Shown one piece after another: positions 7,467 to 16,239 of a DNA stretch of 44,954 nt. The notes beneath the pieces were generated by a model that worked only from the letters and a program-made list of their open reading frames with translations, ran no database searches and had not been told where the DNA came from. Made by a program: the position numbers and the translations under genes. How positions within the stretch are numbered: position 1 is the stretch's first letter; every line of letters starts with the position of its first letter. The DNA comes from JBCCGE01 sp039029455 (GTDB lineage Bacteria; Pseudomonadota; Gammaproteobacteria; Arenicellales; Poriferihabitantaceae). The stretch lies in assembly GCA_039029455.1 (NCBI GenBank), contig JBCCGE010000019.1, positions 1 to 44,954 on the forward strand, written 5' to 3'.

Positions 7467-9539
7467 CTAGAATCTGTGTTTCCAACCGACAAAGACCGCT
7501 CGATCGCTCTCCTGGTCCGGCGTGTTCAGCGGATTTTTTGTGTAAGAAACATGCGCAAAAATATCGCTGTCCGGACTCATTGCGTACTGATAGTACGCTT
7601 CCATAACTTTTTCTTTGTCTCCGTCTCTGAACGACAGGTCAGTGCTTTCAAACCCTATCGCTCCAGTCTGAAGGTTTTGTGATGTGGGCAGGGTCAGACG
7701 CGCGCTACCGTGAGTTGTTTGCATTGGACTTGAATAGGCAATGCCGAAGCTGCCACGCTCATTGCCTACGTTTGCCACCACCAGTCCGACGCCGTATCCC
7801 TCCGTCTGCAGCTGACTGAACTGATCCAGCAGGCTGTTGCGGCGCTCGTCAATATTTGAAAATCCGCGGTGATAACCACCAATCAGAGTCACGTCCGAAG
7901 TCAGTCGATACGCCCCATTTAGACCGACATAGTAGGTATTGGTCGCATCCACGCTAAATGCCGCATCAGACGCACCGCCGAGAAGACTGCCGTCTTCCAT
8001 CAGTGCACCCACCTGAAAGCCGACCTGGTAGGTGTTTTTATGAACGCCGGTCTCATAGAGGATACTGTTGCTTTGCAAGCCGTTTTCCTCCTGATCGTCA
8101 ATCACTGCAAATCCAAGTTTCTGCAGGTTTGCGCCCTCCTGCCATTGATAGGCCAGCGTCGAACCCTCGGATGTGAAACCAAGTGCCGGGGTTGAAAAGA
8201 CCTCTGTGGTCTGAAAGCGGGATCTGGTCGCAGCACCGTAGTCATCGACCCACGAGAGTGCACCGAATTCTTCACGCAGATCAGCATTCAGACCCAACGC
8301 AAGAGCCTTTCCATCATATTGCCAGTTGTGCATGAATCCGACCTGACGCTCGGTGGAACTGAACACATCGTCTATTGAGAACAGGTTGTCATCCGGCTGA
8401 CCGAAAAAACCCACCGTTTGCGAAAACTCGGTTTTCGACAGCGTCGTGCTGGTCGTGTCTCGACGATGGGACTCGAACATGGACAATACTGACGGTCGCG
8501 AATCCCGGACGTTTAGTCGATTTACCAAATCCAGCGGATAAGCGCGACCGAAAGAATCGACGAAAATAGTTTTCTGGAGTTCTTCCTCCTTGTTGTACAT
8601 GGTGAAGGCAATCGCGCCACCCACCACAAGTGCAGCCGCTCCAATGCCACCGCCTCCGCCACTGCCACCACCTCCGCCTGAAGTGGAATCATCTGCCGGG
8701 ATTTCCGCTGAGCCTGCCGCTGCGAGCGCAGCCTGGAGATTGAGCCGACCATTACCGTAGGTCGGGTCAATACCGGGCGCGCCAAGATCATCCGCAGTCA
8801 TAAACAGAATATCGACCACCTGATTAGGCGAAAGAAACGGAAAGCGACTAAATAGCGTAGCCGCGGCGGCACCGACTCTGGGCGTAGCCATCGAGGTCCC
8901 CACCCAGCCAAATATCGGCGATACCGCATCGGCGGTGATAAAGAATGGCGCCCGACTATTTCCCGCCCGATTACTGGCGCTGAATATCTCACCGCCCACC
9001 AGGCCTCCGACAGCGATGCCCCGACCGTCCAGCATAGCGACGAATGCGGCATCACCTGTGGGACCCGGCAGCGCCGCATTCCCGGCCTGCATCACCAGCA
9101 CTTTACCGGAGCTGGTTACGGCCTGAATAGCGTCAAAATCTGAAGCGTTGATACTTGCAATCGAATGCACAACTACGGGGGCCGACAGCGTCGCCGCATA
9201 ACGCAGCCCTGCATTTGAAACCGCCGTGCTGGTCTCGAAGTTGCTGCCAAAAATCTTGACTGGCGTCAGTCTTATGTTCTGGCCACTCTGACTGGCTATC
9301 AGGCCCGCAGAGCTCCCGTGTTTGCGAGCATTGTCGTCAAACGCGTCCGTACTGTTGGCAAAAGCATTGAAAGCCTCGCCTTGATTGATGATGCTGGAGC
9401 CAACAACTGCAGGGTCAAGTCCAGTATCAAGAATAGCAATATCAACGGCCAATGCAGACTGGCCGAGTAAGAAACTGAGGCAGGCTGGAATCACTGAGCG
9501 TGTCACGGCCGACTTTAAATTTGAGTGCGTGCTAAACAT
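7467..9539 (-). CDS. S8 subtilisin-like autotransporter protease
   Basis: This 690-residue protein starts with a signal peptide (about 1-31, ending QSALA) and a compact subtilisin domain. Asp38 is in ILDTGLD, His74 in KHGSSAG, the oxyanion Asn154 in MQAGNA and Ser216 in GTSMATP, so the catalytic set is intact, though the His motif differs from the usual HGTxVAG. A Gly/Ser-rich linker (about 288-300) leads into a hydrophobic segment (GAAALVVGGAIAF). The remaining roughly 360 residues have alternating polar/hydrophobic strands and end in WKHRF, with a terminal Phe as in outer-membrane beta-barrels. This fits a self-exporting surface protease. The hydrophobic segment before the barrel is unusual. 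The gene converges with the TylF-like gene. Confidence 0.85.
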   Translation of the reverse strand: MFSTHSNLKSAVTRSVIPACLSFLLGQSALAVDIAILDTGLDPAVVGSSIINQGEAFNAFANSTDAFDDNARKHGSSAGLIASQSGQNIRLTPVKIFGSNFETSTAVSNAGLRYAATLSAPVVVHSIASINASDFDAIQAVTSSGKVLVMQAGNAALPGPTGDAAFVAMLDGRGIAVGGLVGGEIFSASNRAGNSRAPFFITADAVSPIFGWVGTSMATPRVGAAAATLFSRFPFLSPNQVVDILFMTADDLGAPGIDPTYGNGRLNLQAALAAAGSAEIPADDSTSGGGGGSGGGGGIGAAALVVGGAIAFTMYNKEEELQKTIFVDSFGRAYPLDLVNRLNVRDSRPSVLSMFESHRRDTTSTTLSKTEFSQTVGFFGQPDDNLFSIDDVFSSTERQVGFMHNWQYDGKALALGLNADLREEFGALSWVDDYGAATRSRFQTTEVFSTPALGFTSEGSTLAYQWQEGANLQKLGFAVIDDQEENGLQSNSILYETGVHKNTYQVGFQVGALMEDGSLLGGASDAAFSVDATNTYYVGLNGAYRLTSDVTLIGGYHRGFSNIDERRNSLLDQFSQLQTEGYGVGLVVANVGNERGSFGIAYSSPMQTTHGSARLTLPTSQNLQTGAIGFESTDLSFRDGDKEKVMEAYYQYAMSPDSDIFAHVSYTKNPLNTPDQESDRAVFVGWKHRF

Positions 9540-9633
9540 TTTTTAGGTGAGCGAAAAGGCAAAGGTAGCTGGGCGGGAACCATCAACAGAGCGGCATTAT
9601 AGCCTGAATCGCAAATCGGGAAAGGCCGCTGGG

Positions 9634-11667
9634 TCAGATCGCAGCGGCCAGTTCAACACCCTGGCGGATGGCTCTCTGGGCATCCAGCTCTGCCGCCAGT
9701 GCGGCGCCCCCAATCAAGTGCAGTGAATCATCGGGCAACGATTCCTTCAGCTCCTCATAGAGAGAATTGACGGATTCCTGGCCCGCGCAGATCACAACAT
9801 TATCGACGCGCACAACGGATGGCCCTTCCTCTGTCCGAATATGCAACCCGTCCTGATCGATGCGCTCATACTGAACACCCCCGATCATTTTGACCTTCAT
9901 CTTCCGTAAACTGAGACGATGGACCCATCCCGATGTTTTGCCGAGCCCTTTGCCAAGGGGCGGTGGTTTTCGCTGTAACAATGTAACCTCACGAGGCGGT
10001 TCCTCATCGTCCGCCGCAACGATGCCGCCCGCACTTTCGAAAGTCTGATCGATGCCCCATCGACTGAACCAGTCTGACTTGCTCTCAGGCCCGTGGTCGT
10101 GGAGCAGGTACTCGGCAACGTCAAAGCCAATTCCACCGGCGCCAATAATAGCGACCCGCTTGCCTACTGGCTTGCGGTGGCGAAGCACGTCAGCATACGA
10201 AAGCACGTTATCCCCATCGCTTCCCGGCAGGCGAAGAAGGCGGGGCTGCACGCCCGTAGCGACGACTACATTGTCGAAGTTTGCGGCCAGAATCTGCTCG
10301 GCAGTAACGCGATGCTTCAGCTTCAACTTAACATTGTGTCGAGCCAATTGATTGCGAAAGTACCGAATCGTGTGGTCGAAATCCTCCTTGCCCGGAATAA
10401 CACGCGCCATGTTGAACTGACCACCGATGTCTGAACCCGCTTCAAACAGGGTCACGTTGTGACCTCTCTCGGCGCAGCTGGATGCCACCGAAAGGCCTGC
10501 CGGTCCGGCGCCAATGACAGCGACGTTTCTCGGCTCTTCCGCAACCGTCAAATGCAGCTCGGTCTCCCGGACCGCTCTTGGATTCACCAGGCAGGTCGCT
10601 TTTTTACCGCGGAAAACATGATCAAGACAGGCCTGATTGCAGGCAATGCAGGTGTTGATTTCCTCTGACATTCCGCGGCGGGCTTTTTGCATAAATTTCG
10701 CATCGGCCAGAAAGGGGCGCGCCATCGACACCATGTCTACGGGACCGGATGCAAGTATGGACTCAGCCATCTCGGGGGTATTTATCCGATTAGTAGCGAT
10801 GACAGGTATCGTCAAATGCTGTTTGATTTTTTCACTGACTTCAACAAATGCTGCGTTTGGCACAGATGTCACGATCGTCGGAATGCGCGCTTCATGCCAG
10901 CCTATCCCTGTATTAATCAGGGTTGCACCCGCAGCTTCAATTGCCTGTCCAAGCTGAAGGATTTCACGCCAGTCACTTCCATCTTCAACCAGATCAAGCA
11001 TAGACAGCCGATAGATCAGGATAAAGTCCGCGCCGATCGCGCGCCGAATCCGCTTTACAATCTCAACCGCGAGCCGCATTCGGTTCTCGAAACTACCGCC
11101 CCATTCGTCGGTACGCTTGTTGGTTCTGAGGCACAGAAACTGGTTGATGAAATATCCTTCAGAGCCCATAACTTCAACGCCATCGTAACCGGCGTCACGG
11201 GCGAGGGTGGCGCAGCGCACGTAATCTCGAATCTGCTGTTCGATCTGGCGTGCATTCAATGCTTTCGGGGTAAAGCGATTTATCGGAGCCTTGATTGCAG
11301 ACGCCGAAACCTGCCAGGGATGGTATCCGTATCGACCCGCGTGCAGAATCTGCATACAGATTTTTCCGCCCGAAGAATGGACTGCATTTGTGACCCGCCG
11401 ATGATTGAACAAATCAAGTCGGGAATTTAGCGTACCGGCAAAAGGTGCCAGCCAACCTCTCCGGTTCGGGCTGATGCCCCCGGTCACGATGAGTCCGGGC
11501 CCCTGTCCTTCGACGCGCTCGGCAAAATACCGTGCCAGCTTTCCGTAGTTCCAAAACCGGTCTTCAAGTCCGGTGTGCATCGATCCCATAAGCACCCTGT
11601 TTTCAAGGGTGGTAAAGCCCAGATCAAGCGGTGAAAACAGATGCGGATACTGCGAATGACTGGTCAT
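9634..11667 (-). CDS. fadH: 2,4-dienoyl-CoA reductase FadH
   Basis: This 677-residue iron-sulfur flavoprotein reduces 2,4-dienoyl-CoA during beta-oxidation of unsaturated fatty acids. The N-terminal old-yellow-enzyme TIM barrel matches E. coli FadH closely (LFSPLDLGFTTLENRVLMGS, GSEGYFINQFL, TGIGWHEARIPT). The 4Fe-4S cysteines lie in CIACNQACLDHVF and KKATCLVN near residues 335-355. The C-terminal half holds FAD- and NADPH-binding Rossmann folds (VIGAGPAGLSVASS, AIIGAGGIGFDVAEY). Length equals the E. coli enzyme (about 672). The neighbouring genes are unrelated, so it is probably transcribed alone. High confidence. Confidence 0.95.
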   Translation of the reverse strand: MTSHSQYPHLFSPLDLGFTTLENRVLMGSMHTGLEDRFWNYGKLARYFAERVEGQGPGLIVTGGISPNRRGWLAPFAGTLNSRLDLFNHRRVTNAVHSSGGKICMQILHAGRYGYHPWQVSASAIKAPINRFTPKALNARQIEQQIRDYVRCATLARDAGYDGVEVMGSEGYFINQFLCLRTNKRTDEWGGSFENRMRLAVEIVKRIRRAIGADFILIYRLSMLDLVEDGSDWREILQLGQAIEAAGATLINTGIGWHEARIPTIVTSVPNAAFVEVSEKIKQHLTIPVIATNRINTPEMAESILASGPVDMVSMARPFLADAKFMQKARRGMSEEINTCIACNQACLDHVFRGKKATCLVNPRAVRETELHLTVAEEPRNVAVIGAGPAGLSVASSCAERGHNVTLFEAGSDIGGQFNMARVIPGKEDFDHTIRYFRNQLARHNVKLKLKHRVTAEQILAANFDNVVVATGVQPRLLRLPGSDGDNVLSYADVLRHRKPVGKRVAIIGAGGIGFDVAEYLLHDHGPESKSDWFSRWGIDQTFESAGGIVAADDEEPPREVTLLQRKPPPLGKGLGKTSGWVHRLSLRKMKVKMIGGVQYERIDQDGLHIRTEEGPSVVRVDNVVICAGQESVNSLYEELKESLPDDSLHLIGGAALAAELDAQRAIRQGVELAAAI

Positions 11668-11705
11668 TGCGGAGAACTTCGGGGGTACGTTTTAATTTTA
11701 ACTGC

Positions 11706-12368
11706 TTATTCGCCTCTCAAAGAACGGGATCGAAAATAGGCTCTGCGCTGCAGTATACGACGTTGCCAGTCACCGGCCAGCCCCGGTATCGTTAATAATC
11801 TGTCAAAGTCGCATTCGGACAGGCGACGGCTGCCCATAAGACACTGAAACTCGGCAACTGAGACCGCGCCCCTGCCTTTTTCGATTCTCACAATTGAATC
11901 GCCGAGTGCAATCAATCCGGGTTCCAGTACACGAAAGTACCATCCAGCAATATTTGCCTCGCCGATAAACCGGGCCAGTCGATCGTCGTTAAATTTGTGG
12001 TTAATCTTCCAGCAGGGTTGTCTCGGTTGGCACACCTCCAGAACGACACTGCCGATTTGAAATCTGTCACCAATACTAACGTTGGAGTCATCCATACAGG
12101 TACTGAAAATATTCTCTCCCAAAGCACCCGGTCGCAGTTGATCCCGCAAATGGGCGAACTTTTCCGAAATCATTCGGTAGCACGCCCAACCAATCTGGTG
12201 AACTGCTTTTTCCGGTCCACCATGTACTGATCGATCCGCATGCTGGTCTCCCGCGATACCGTTTGAATTGACCTGTACGTTTTGTGTGGATGTCTTATAG
12301 ATTCCGGTCGGCTGTCCCTCCGACGCCAGACGCTGGATCTTTCCAACAAAGAGTCCATCAACCTTCAT
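11706..12368 (-). CDS. MOSC-domain protein (YiiM-like)
   Basis: This 220-residue MOSC protein resembles E. coli YiiM, a molybdenum-cofactor-dependent N-hydroxylated-compound reductase component. Motifs: GIAGDQHADRSVHGGPEKAV (38-57), LRPGALGENI (78-87) and a cysteine pair in CQPRQPCW (C113, C119), one of which would ligand Mo. The last 50 residues resemble the 3-alpha domain that follows MOSC in YiiM. I take the ATG at 12368; 32 further upstream residues in the same frame overlap the preceding gene and look non-homologous. The start overlaps the DUF3303 gene by 11 bp, which implies coupled translation. Confidence 0.85.
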   Translation of the reverse strand: MKVDGLFVGKIQRLASEGQPTGIYKTSTQNVQVNSNGIAGDQHADRSVHGGPEKAVHQIGWACYRMISEKFAHLRDQLRPGALGENIFSTCMDDSNVSIGDRFQIGSVVLEVCQPRQPCWKINHKFNDDRLARFIGEANIAGWYFRVLEPGLIALGDSIVRIEKGRGAVSVAEFQCLMGSRRLSECDFDRLLTIPGLAGDWQRRILQRRAYFRSRSLRGE

Positions 12369-12633
12369 TGAGCGATTGCATATACATATCTGTTGACTGA
12401 ATTGGAACGAGTTCAAATTCAATGAGATCACTCCATTGATCAAACCATACCTCGAAAAGCGCAACGTCTACTGTTTCCATCAGCTGAAAGCATCGATCAT
12501 TGCTTTTCGAAAGCCAGCTGTCGCAGTAATTCAAACCATCCGGCAACATCCTGCCGTTCCGTTTAAACCGTCGATATATTTTCTCTATGCAGCCGGGCCT
12601 GAAGTGTTCGATGACCATATACCGTTTCATCAT
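12358..12633 (-). CDS. DUF3303-like small protein
   Basis: This 91-residue cytoplasmic protein has the pattern I remember for DUF3303 proteins: MVIEHFRPG at the start, a GRMLPDGLNYCDSWL centre and RCFQLMETVDVALFEVW followed by a W-x-DLIEFE segment. No enzymatic function is established. It is probably a dimeric alpha/beta (ferredoxin-like) protein. Its stop overlaps the MOSC gene start. Two ATG codons stand in tandem (12633 and 12630), either of which could be used. Confidence 0.75.
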   Translation of the reverse strand: MMKRYMVIEHFRPGCIEKIYRRFKRNGRMLPDGLNYCDSWLSKSNDRCFQLMETVDVALFEVWFDQWSDLIEFELVPIQSTDMYMQSLNEG

Positions 12634-12839
12634 TTCGCTCCTGGCATCGTGTGCATTAAATCAGAAACAAACATTCCGATCACGCGGACGTTGTCCTGGT
12701 CATCAGAAATCCCGGAAACATTTCCCGCATACCGGTTTCTCCTGCTGTCATTCGACTGATAATATGTAAGCAATTTCATGGACATCCTGCACTATGGTGT
12801 CTGAATCAGGTTTTAATCTTTCAAATTTCAAGGTGTTAC

Positions 12840-13328
12840 ATGCAATGGGCGCTGCTAGGAGTGATCGTCATCGGCCTGATAGCCATCTCTGGTCGATATC
12901 CGAAAATTGCGTTTTCGACTCTCGGAGCATTAGTCATCGGCGCTCTGCTGATGATCTATTTTACCGAAGACCGCGCTGACATCTCGCGGGGAAAAATCAA
13001 CCCTGAAGAAGTCATCATCGAAAACCCGGTTTTGACGCCCGCCTATGGGGGGAGCTATCAGTTCGCTGCGCGGCTGATTAACCAAAACACGACTGCCCTG
13101 CTCAAGGAGGTCAACATCAGTGTGACCATGCTGGATTGTGACAGTGATACATCGGCAACCGATTCGTCTTTTGCGGACTGTCCGGTCATCGGACAATCCG
13201 ATCTAAGGCTGAATGTGCGCGTTCCTGCTGGGCAGGCTCGGGATGTATCGCAGAACGTTTTCTTTGAAAATGCCCAACCCAAAGGCGCTGTTGAGTGGCG
13301 GTTTCAGGTGAACAAAACCAGAAGTTAG
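12840..13328 (+). CDS. Small membrane-anchored protein, unknown function
   Basis: This 162-residue protein is not one I can name. Residues 2-17 and 24-42 are two hydrophobic helices separated by a short basic loop, placing it in the inner membrane. The rest looks like a beta-rich soluble domain (GSYQFAARLINQNTTALLKEVNISVTMLDC through DVSQNVFFENAQPKGAVEWRFQV), similar in layout to FxLYD-type domains, with two Cys in the middle. An AAGGTG Shine-Dalgarno stands 4 nt before the ATG. A CopD-like membrane protein and a TlpA-like thioredoxin follow on the same strand, so it may belong to a small envelope operon. Confidence 0.65.
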   Translation: MQWALLGVIVIGLIAISGRYPKIAFSTLGALVIGALLMIYFTEDRADISRGKINPEEVIIENPVLTPAYGGSYQFAARLINQNTTALLKEVNISVTMLDCDSDTSATDSSFADCPVIGQSDLRLNVRVPAGQARDVSQNVFFENAQPKGAVEWRFQVNKTRS

Positions 13329-13377
13329 TGTCAAACTCAGGACCACAGTCGATCCGGTAACGTCTGCAATAGTCCAA

Positions 13378-13830
13378 ATGTATTATCTCGCCCTCGCTTT
13401 CCACGTTCTGGCCGCCGCCGTATGGGTCGGCGGAATGTTCTTTGCCTATGCTCTGCTGAGGCCCAGTCTGAACGATGTGAGCACACCGGAAAGGTTGACA
13501 ATATGGGCAACGGTACTTGGTAAATTTTTCCCCTGGGTATTTCTCTGCATCGCAGTTTTGTTTGTCAGCGGATTTGTCATGATTACCCGATTTGGAGGGT
13601 TCGATGCTTTTGGCAAGTACGTGCCGACAATGCTTGCCATAGCAATCGTGATGACCGTCATATTCAAATTCATTGTGGTTGCTCCGTTCAGGCACTTAAA
13701 AAGAGGCGTGGCGGAACAAAAATGGGAAGTTGCTGCCTACGCCTTGGGAACTATTCGAAAGCTGGTCGCAGTGAACCTGACGCTCGGAATTCTCACCATA
13801 ATTATCGCAACGGCACTAAAAGCCTGGTAA
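13378..13830 (+). CDS. CopD-family membrane protein
   Basis: This 150-residue protein has four hydrophobic helices. The first contains His9 in ALAFHVLAAAVWVGGMFF, the pattern of CopD-domain (copper resistance D) proteins; LGKFFPWVFL and FKFIVVAPFRHLKRGV follow. Stand-alone CopD-like proteins of this size are common in Proteobacteria, and a metal or haem link is suspected but unproven. It starts 49 bp after the preceding membrane protein and ends 2 bp before the TlpA-like gene, so the latter two are very likely cotranscribed. Confidence 0.75.
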   Translation: MYYLALAFHVLAAAVWVGGMFFAYALLRPSLNDVSTPERLTIWATVLGKFFPWVFLCIAVLFVSGFVMITRFGGFDAFGKYVPTMLAIAIVMTVIFKFIVVAPFRHLKRGVAEQKWEVAAYALGTIRKLVAVNLTLGILTIIIATALKAW

Positions 13831-13832
13831 CC

Positions 13833-14360
13833 ATGAAACCCTTATCGATTCGAAGTCTTCAAGTTATAGCCCTGATCGGTGTCATAGCCACCAGTTTAGT
13901 CAGCCTACAGTCTCATGCTGTAGAGCGCATCAAGCTGCCAGATTTTGAACTTGCGGATATGAATGATGAGTCTTTTAACAGCGCGGATTACCGGGGCAAG
14001 GTGCTAATGGTGAATTTCTGGGCCACCTGGTGTCCACCTTGTATTGAAGAAATTCCCTCCATGCAGGCTCTCAAGGATCACCTCAAAGACCAGCCGTTTG
14101 AACTGCTTGCAATAAATATGGGTGAATCCGCCGACGCTGTTCGCAAGTTTGCAGAAACACTTGAAACGCCCATCAACTTCCCTTTGCTGGTGGATGAAAC
14201 TCTGGGCGTAGTTGGCGACTGGCGGGTAAGGGGACTGCCTACGACCATCATTGTTGACAAGACGGGGAAAGTCGCGTTTTTTACCCGTGGACCTCGGGAT
14301 TGGAACAGTGAGGAAATCCGCGAAAAGATTCGTCAGTTTATGGATGAGACGCCCATCTGA
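13833..14360 (+). CDS. TlpA/ResA-like periplasmic thioredoxin
   Basis: This 175-residue protein has an N-terminal signal or anchor sequence (about 1-29, ending QSHA) and a TlpA-type thioredoxin domain. The redox motif is C67-P-P-C70 in FWATWCPPC, with a cis-Pro region in RGLPTTIIVDKTG. Such proteins reduce periplasmic thiols, for instance in cytochrome c or copper-site maturation. I take the ATG at 13833, 2 bp after the CopD gene; an upstream extension in frame overlaps that gene and lacks family similarity. Pairing with CopD hints at metal-centre assembly. Its stop abuts the convergent cyclase gene. Confidence 0.88.
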   Translation: MKPLSIRSLQVIALIGVIATSLVSLQSHAVERIKLPDFELADMNDESFNSADYRGKVLMVNFWATWCPPCIEEIPSMQALKDHLKDQPFELLAINMGESADAVRKFAETLETPINFPLLVDETLGVVGDWRVRGLPTTIIVDKTGKVAFFTRGPRDWNSEEIREKIRQFMDETPI

Positions 14361-16223
14361 TCAGAGTTCGTCTGTGTTTTGAACCCAGCAGCGATAGTTG
14401 AGAAGCGCCTCCAGACAGACAAATTGAGCGAACACCGGATTGGTATACAGCGCCTCGGGGGGCAACACTACACCGACTGCAAAATACTGGCCCCAGTTCT
14501 CTTTCGACTGTTCGGCCATAAGATACTCTGCCGCCTTGTGTGCAGAAGGCAGCACCGCTGAAAGGTCGTTTCTATGAACCGAGAGTAAGCCGGTCAGCAC
14601 CTTGGCCGTTACCAAAGGATTGCTTTCCCCAATGCCAGCCAGTTGCGGGTCCTGATAACTTGCAGCGGATTCACCCCAGCCACCGTCGGGGTTTTGCTTG
14701 TCCAGGACCCAGTTCGTAGCGGTTTTGATCCAGTCTGAGGACGGATCGATGCCAATATCTCCGAGTCCGTTGAGAATGTAGCCTGTTGAAGTGAGATAGT
14801 TCACCTCCCAGCGGCCCCACCAGACACCATTTTCGCCAATCTGGGTTTTTAAAAACGCGACCGCATCCTGAACTTCCCGACTGTCGCGATCGAATCCAAG
14901 ATGCGCCAGAGCCCCAAGAATTCTTCCGGTTTCGTCTTCCAGAGCCGGATCTGCCAACTCGAGTGGAGGATTTAAAAACAGACGCATTTGCTGCCAAAGT
15001 CCCTTTGGCTCAGCCAGCGGTTTGGTATACAGCGGGCCCGGTGGTTTAGTTTTCTGGCCCCATGTGAACGAAGGCCAGCCGCCGTCGGGGTTCTGCATTC
15101 CGCACAACCACGGAACAGCGATCTGCAACGAAATTTCGAGCATTGGCAACCGCACTCTTTCTTTTTCAGCCAGCGTTCTCACCATGCCCATCGACGTCAA
15201 CACTGCTGAGCTTGAATCGGGGTCTGCACCATAGGGATTCCCCGACTGGAACGCCCAGCCTCCGAATCTTGGCTGGCCCGGTCTGGGGTTTTGCCAGTCG
15301 GCGAGTTCTTTGATCAAACCCTGCTCTCTCTGCAGATATTCAAGCCCCCTTAAAACCTCAACACTAAGGGCCTCGTCCTGCATCATTCGGGCCCGAATAC
15401 CAAGCGCCGTATTCCAGACTTCAGCCCTGAACGGCAAAATCTCAACGCCCTGGTCATCCTCAGATATCCAGTGCGACAGTCGATTTAACGCTCTGGCCAT
15501 AGTTGGATGCGCGGTGCCCACACCGAGATAATGCAAAGCGATAACAACCCAACAGGTCGGTTCCATAACGCCGCCCCAGTCCCCGCTCGGATTCTGATGC
15601 CTGCGCGCATATCGAATGAATCGGCGAATCGCCAGCTTCATGAGCGGATTTGCGGTATTGGATAACCTATCTCCCGACACAATACCGGCCAAAGTAACCG
15701 GCAGCGTATTTGCCGCTATGGCCGGAAATTCCGCAAGCCGTTTGCCGATAAAACGATTCAGACCGGGTGTCAGTCTGTACAGCAGAAAGGGGCGCTGGAA
15801 TGCTTCTCGTTCCATTAGACCGCTGACCCCAAGATAAGACTGCGCCTGTTGATCGAGTGTATCGAACCCCCCTCGGGCACGGCAAAAATCAAGCACCGCT
15901 GAACGCATTTGCTCTATGGCGGGATCAGTCACTTGGTGAAGCAGCGCAGCGACAATCGCGGACGCCCTCAGACTGCTGCTATCGGCACCGGAATAGGGCA
16001 GAAAGCCGCCATCTTCCTGCTGAATGGATTGCAATCGAGTTAACGCTTTCGGCAGCAGCGGGTGGTGCTCTCCGAACACGAGACGATGAGTAAGAAACCA
16101 AATTGCCGTATTGTCAGGTCCGCCGTGCGTATCACCAGGCCAGGATCCGTCTTTGCGTTGCAGCGCGGCCAGTCGGGATCCCGCGAGATCAATAGTTGCA
16201 TCAAGTCCGGTCGACGGTTGCAT
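14361..16223 (-). CDS. Squalene-hopene-cyclase-like protein, altered active site
   Basis: About 620 residues with the two alpha-barrel layout and QW-type repeats of class II terpene cyclases (QNPSGDWGG, QNPDGGWP, QNPDGGWGE). Family length is about 630-720, so this is on the short side. The catalytic DxDDTA motif reads DPDSSS (residues 334-339): both outer acids remain, but the third Asp is Ser. From memory of the Alicyclobacillus enzyme, three further positions differ: SPVWD is EVWN (N271), the Tyr after GGW-x-A is Phe386, and the His that partners the catalytic Asp is Arg434. It follows a TonB receptor by 16 bp on the same strand. A changed substrate or loss of squalene cyclisation is likely. 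The start is the ATG at 16223; a TTG lies two codons upstream. Confidence 0.75.
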   Translation of the reverse strand: MQPSTGLDATIDLAGSRLAALQRKDGSWPGDTHGGPDNTAIWFLTHRLVFGEHHPLLPKALTRLQSIQQEDGGFLPYSGADSSSLRASAIVAALLHQVTDPAIEQMRSAVLDFCRARGGFDTLDQQAQSYLGVSGLMEREAFQRPFLLYRLTPGLNRFIGKRLAEFPAIAANTLPVTLAGIVSGDRLSNTANPLMKLAIRRFIRYARRHQNPSGDWGGVMEPTCWVVIALHYLGVGTAHPTMARALNRLSHWISEDDQGVEILPFRAEVWNTALGIRARMMQDEALSVEVLRGLEYLQREQGLIKELADWQNPRPGQPRFGGWAFQSGNPYGADPDSSSAVLTSMGMVRTLAEKERVRLPMLEISLQIAVPWLCGMQNPDGGWPSFTWGQKTKPPGPLYTKPLAEPKGLWQQMRLFLNPPLELADPALEDETGRILGALAHLGFDRDSREVQDAVAFLKTQIGENGVWWGRWEVNYLTSTGYILNGLGDIGIDPSSDWIKTATNWVLDKQNPDGGWGESAASYQDPQLAGIGESNPLVTAKVLTGLLSVHRNDLSAVLPSAHKAAEYLMAEQSKENWGQYFAVGVVLPPEALYTNPVFAQFVCLEALLNYRCWVQNTDEL

Positions 16224-16239
16224 CGTCAAAACCAGATTC

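Noticed and set aside
10687..11430. 247-codon open frame antisense to fadH
   Set aside because: It lies wholly within the strongly conserved fadH coding sequence and has low-complexity, non-family composition.
13186..13695. Antisense open frame across the unknown membrane protein and CopD genes
   Set aside because: It has no domain and is opposed to two genes with good Shine-Dalgarno or family evidence.
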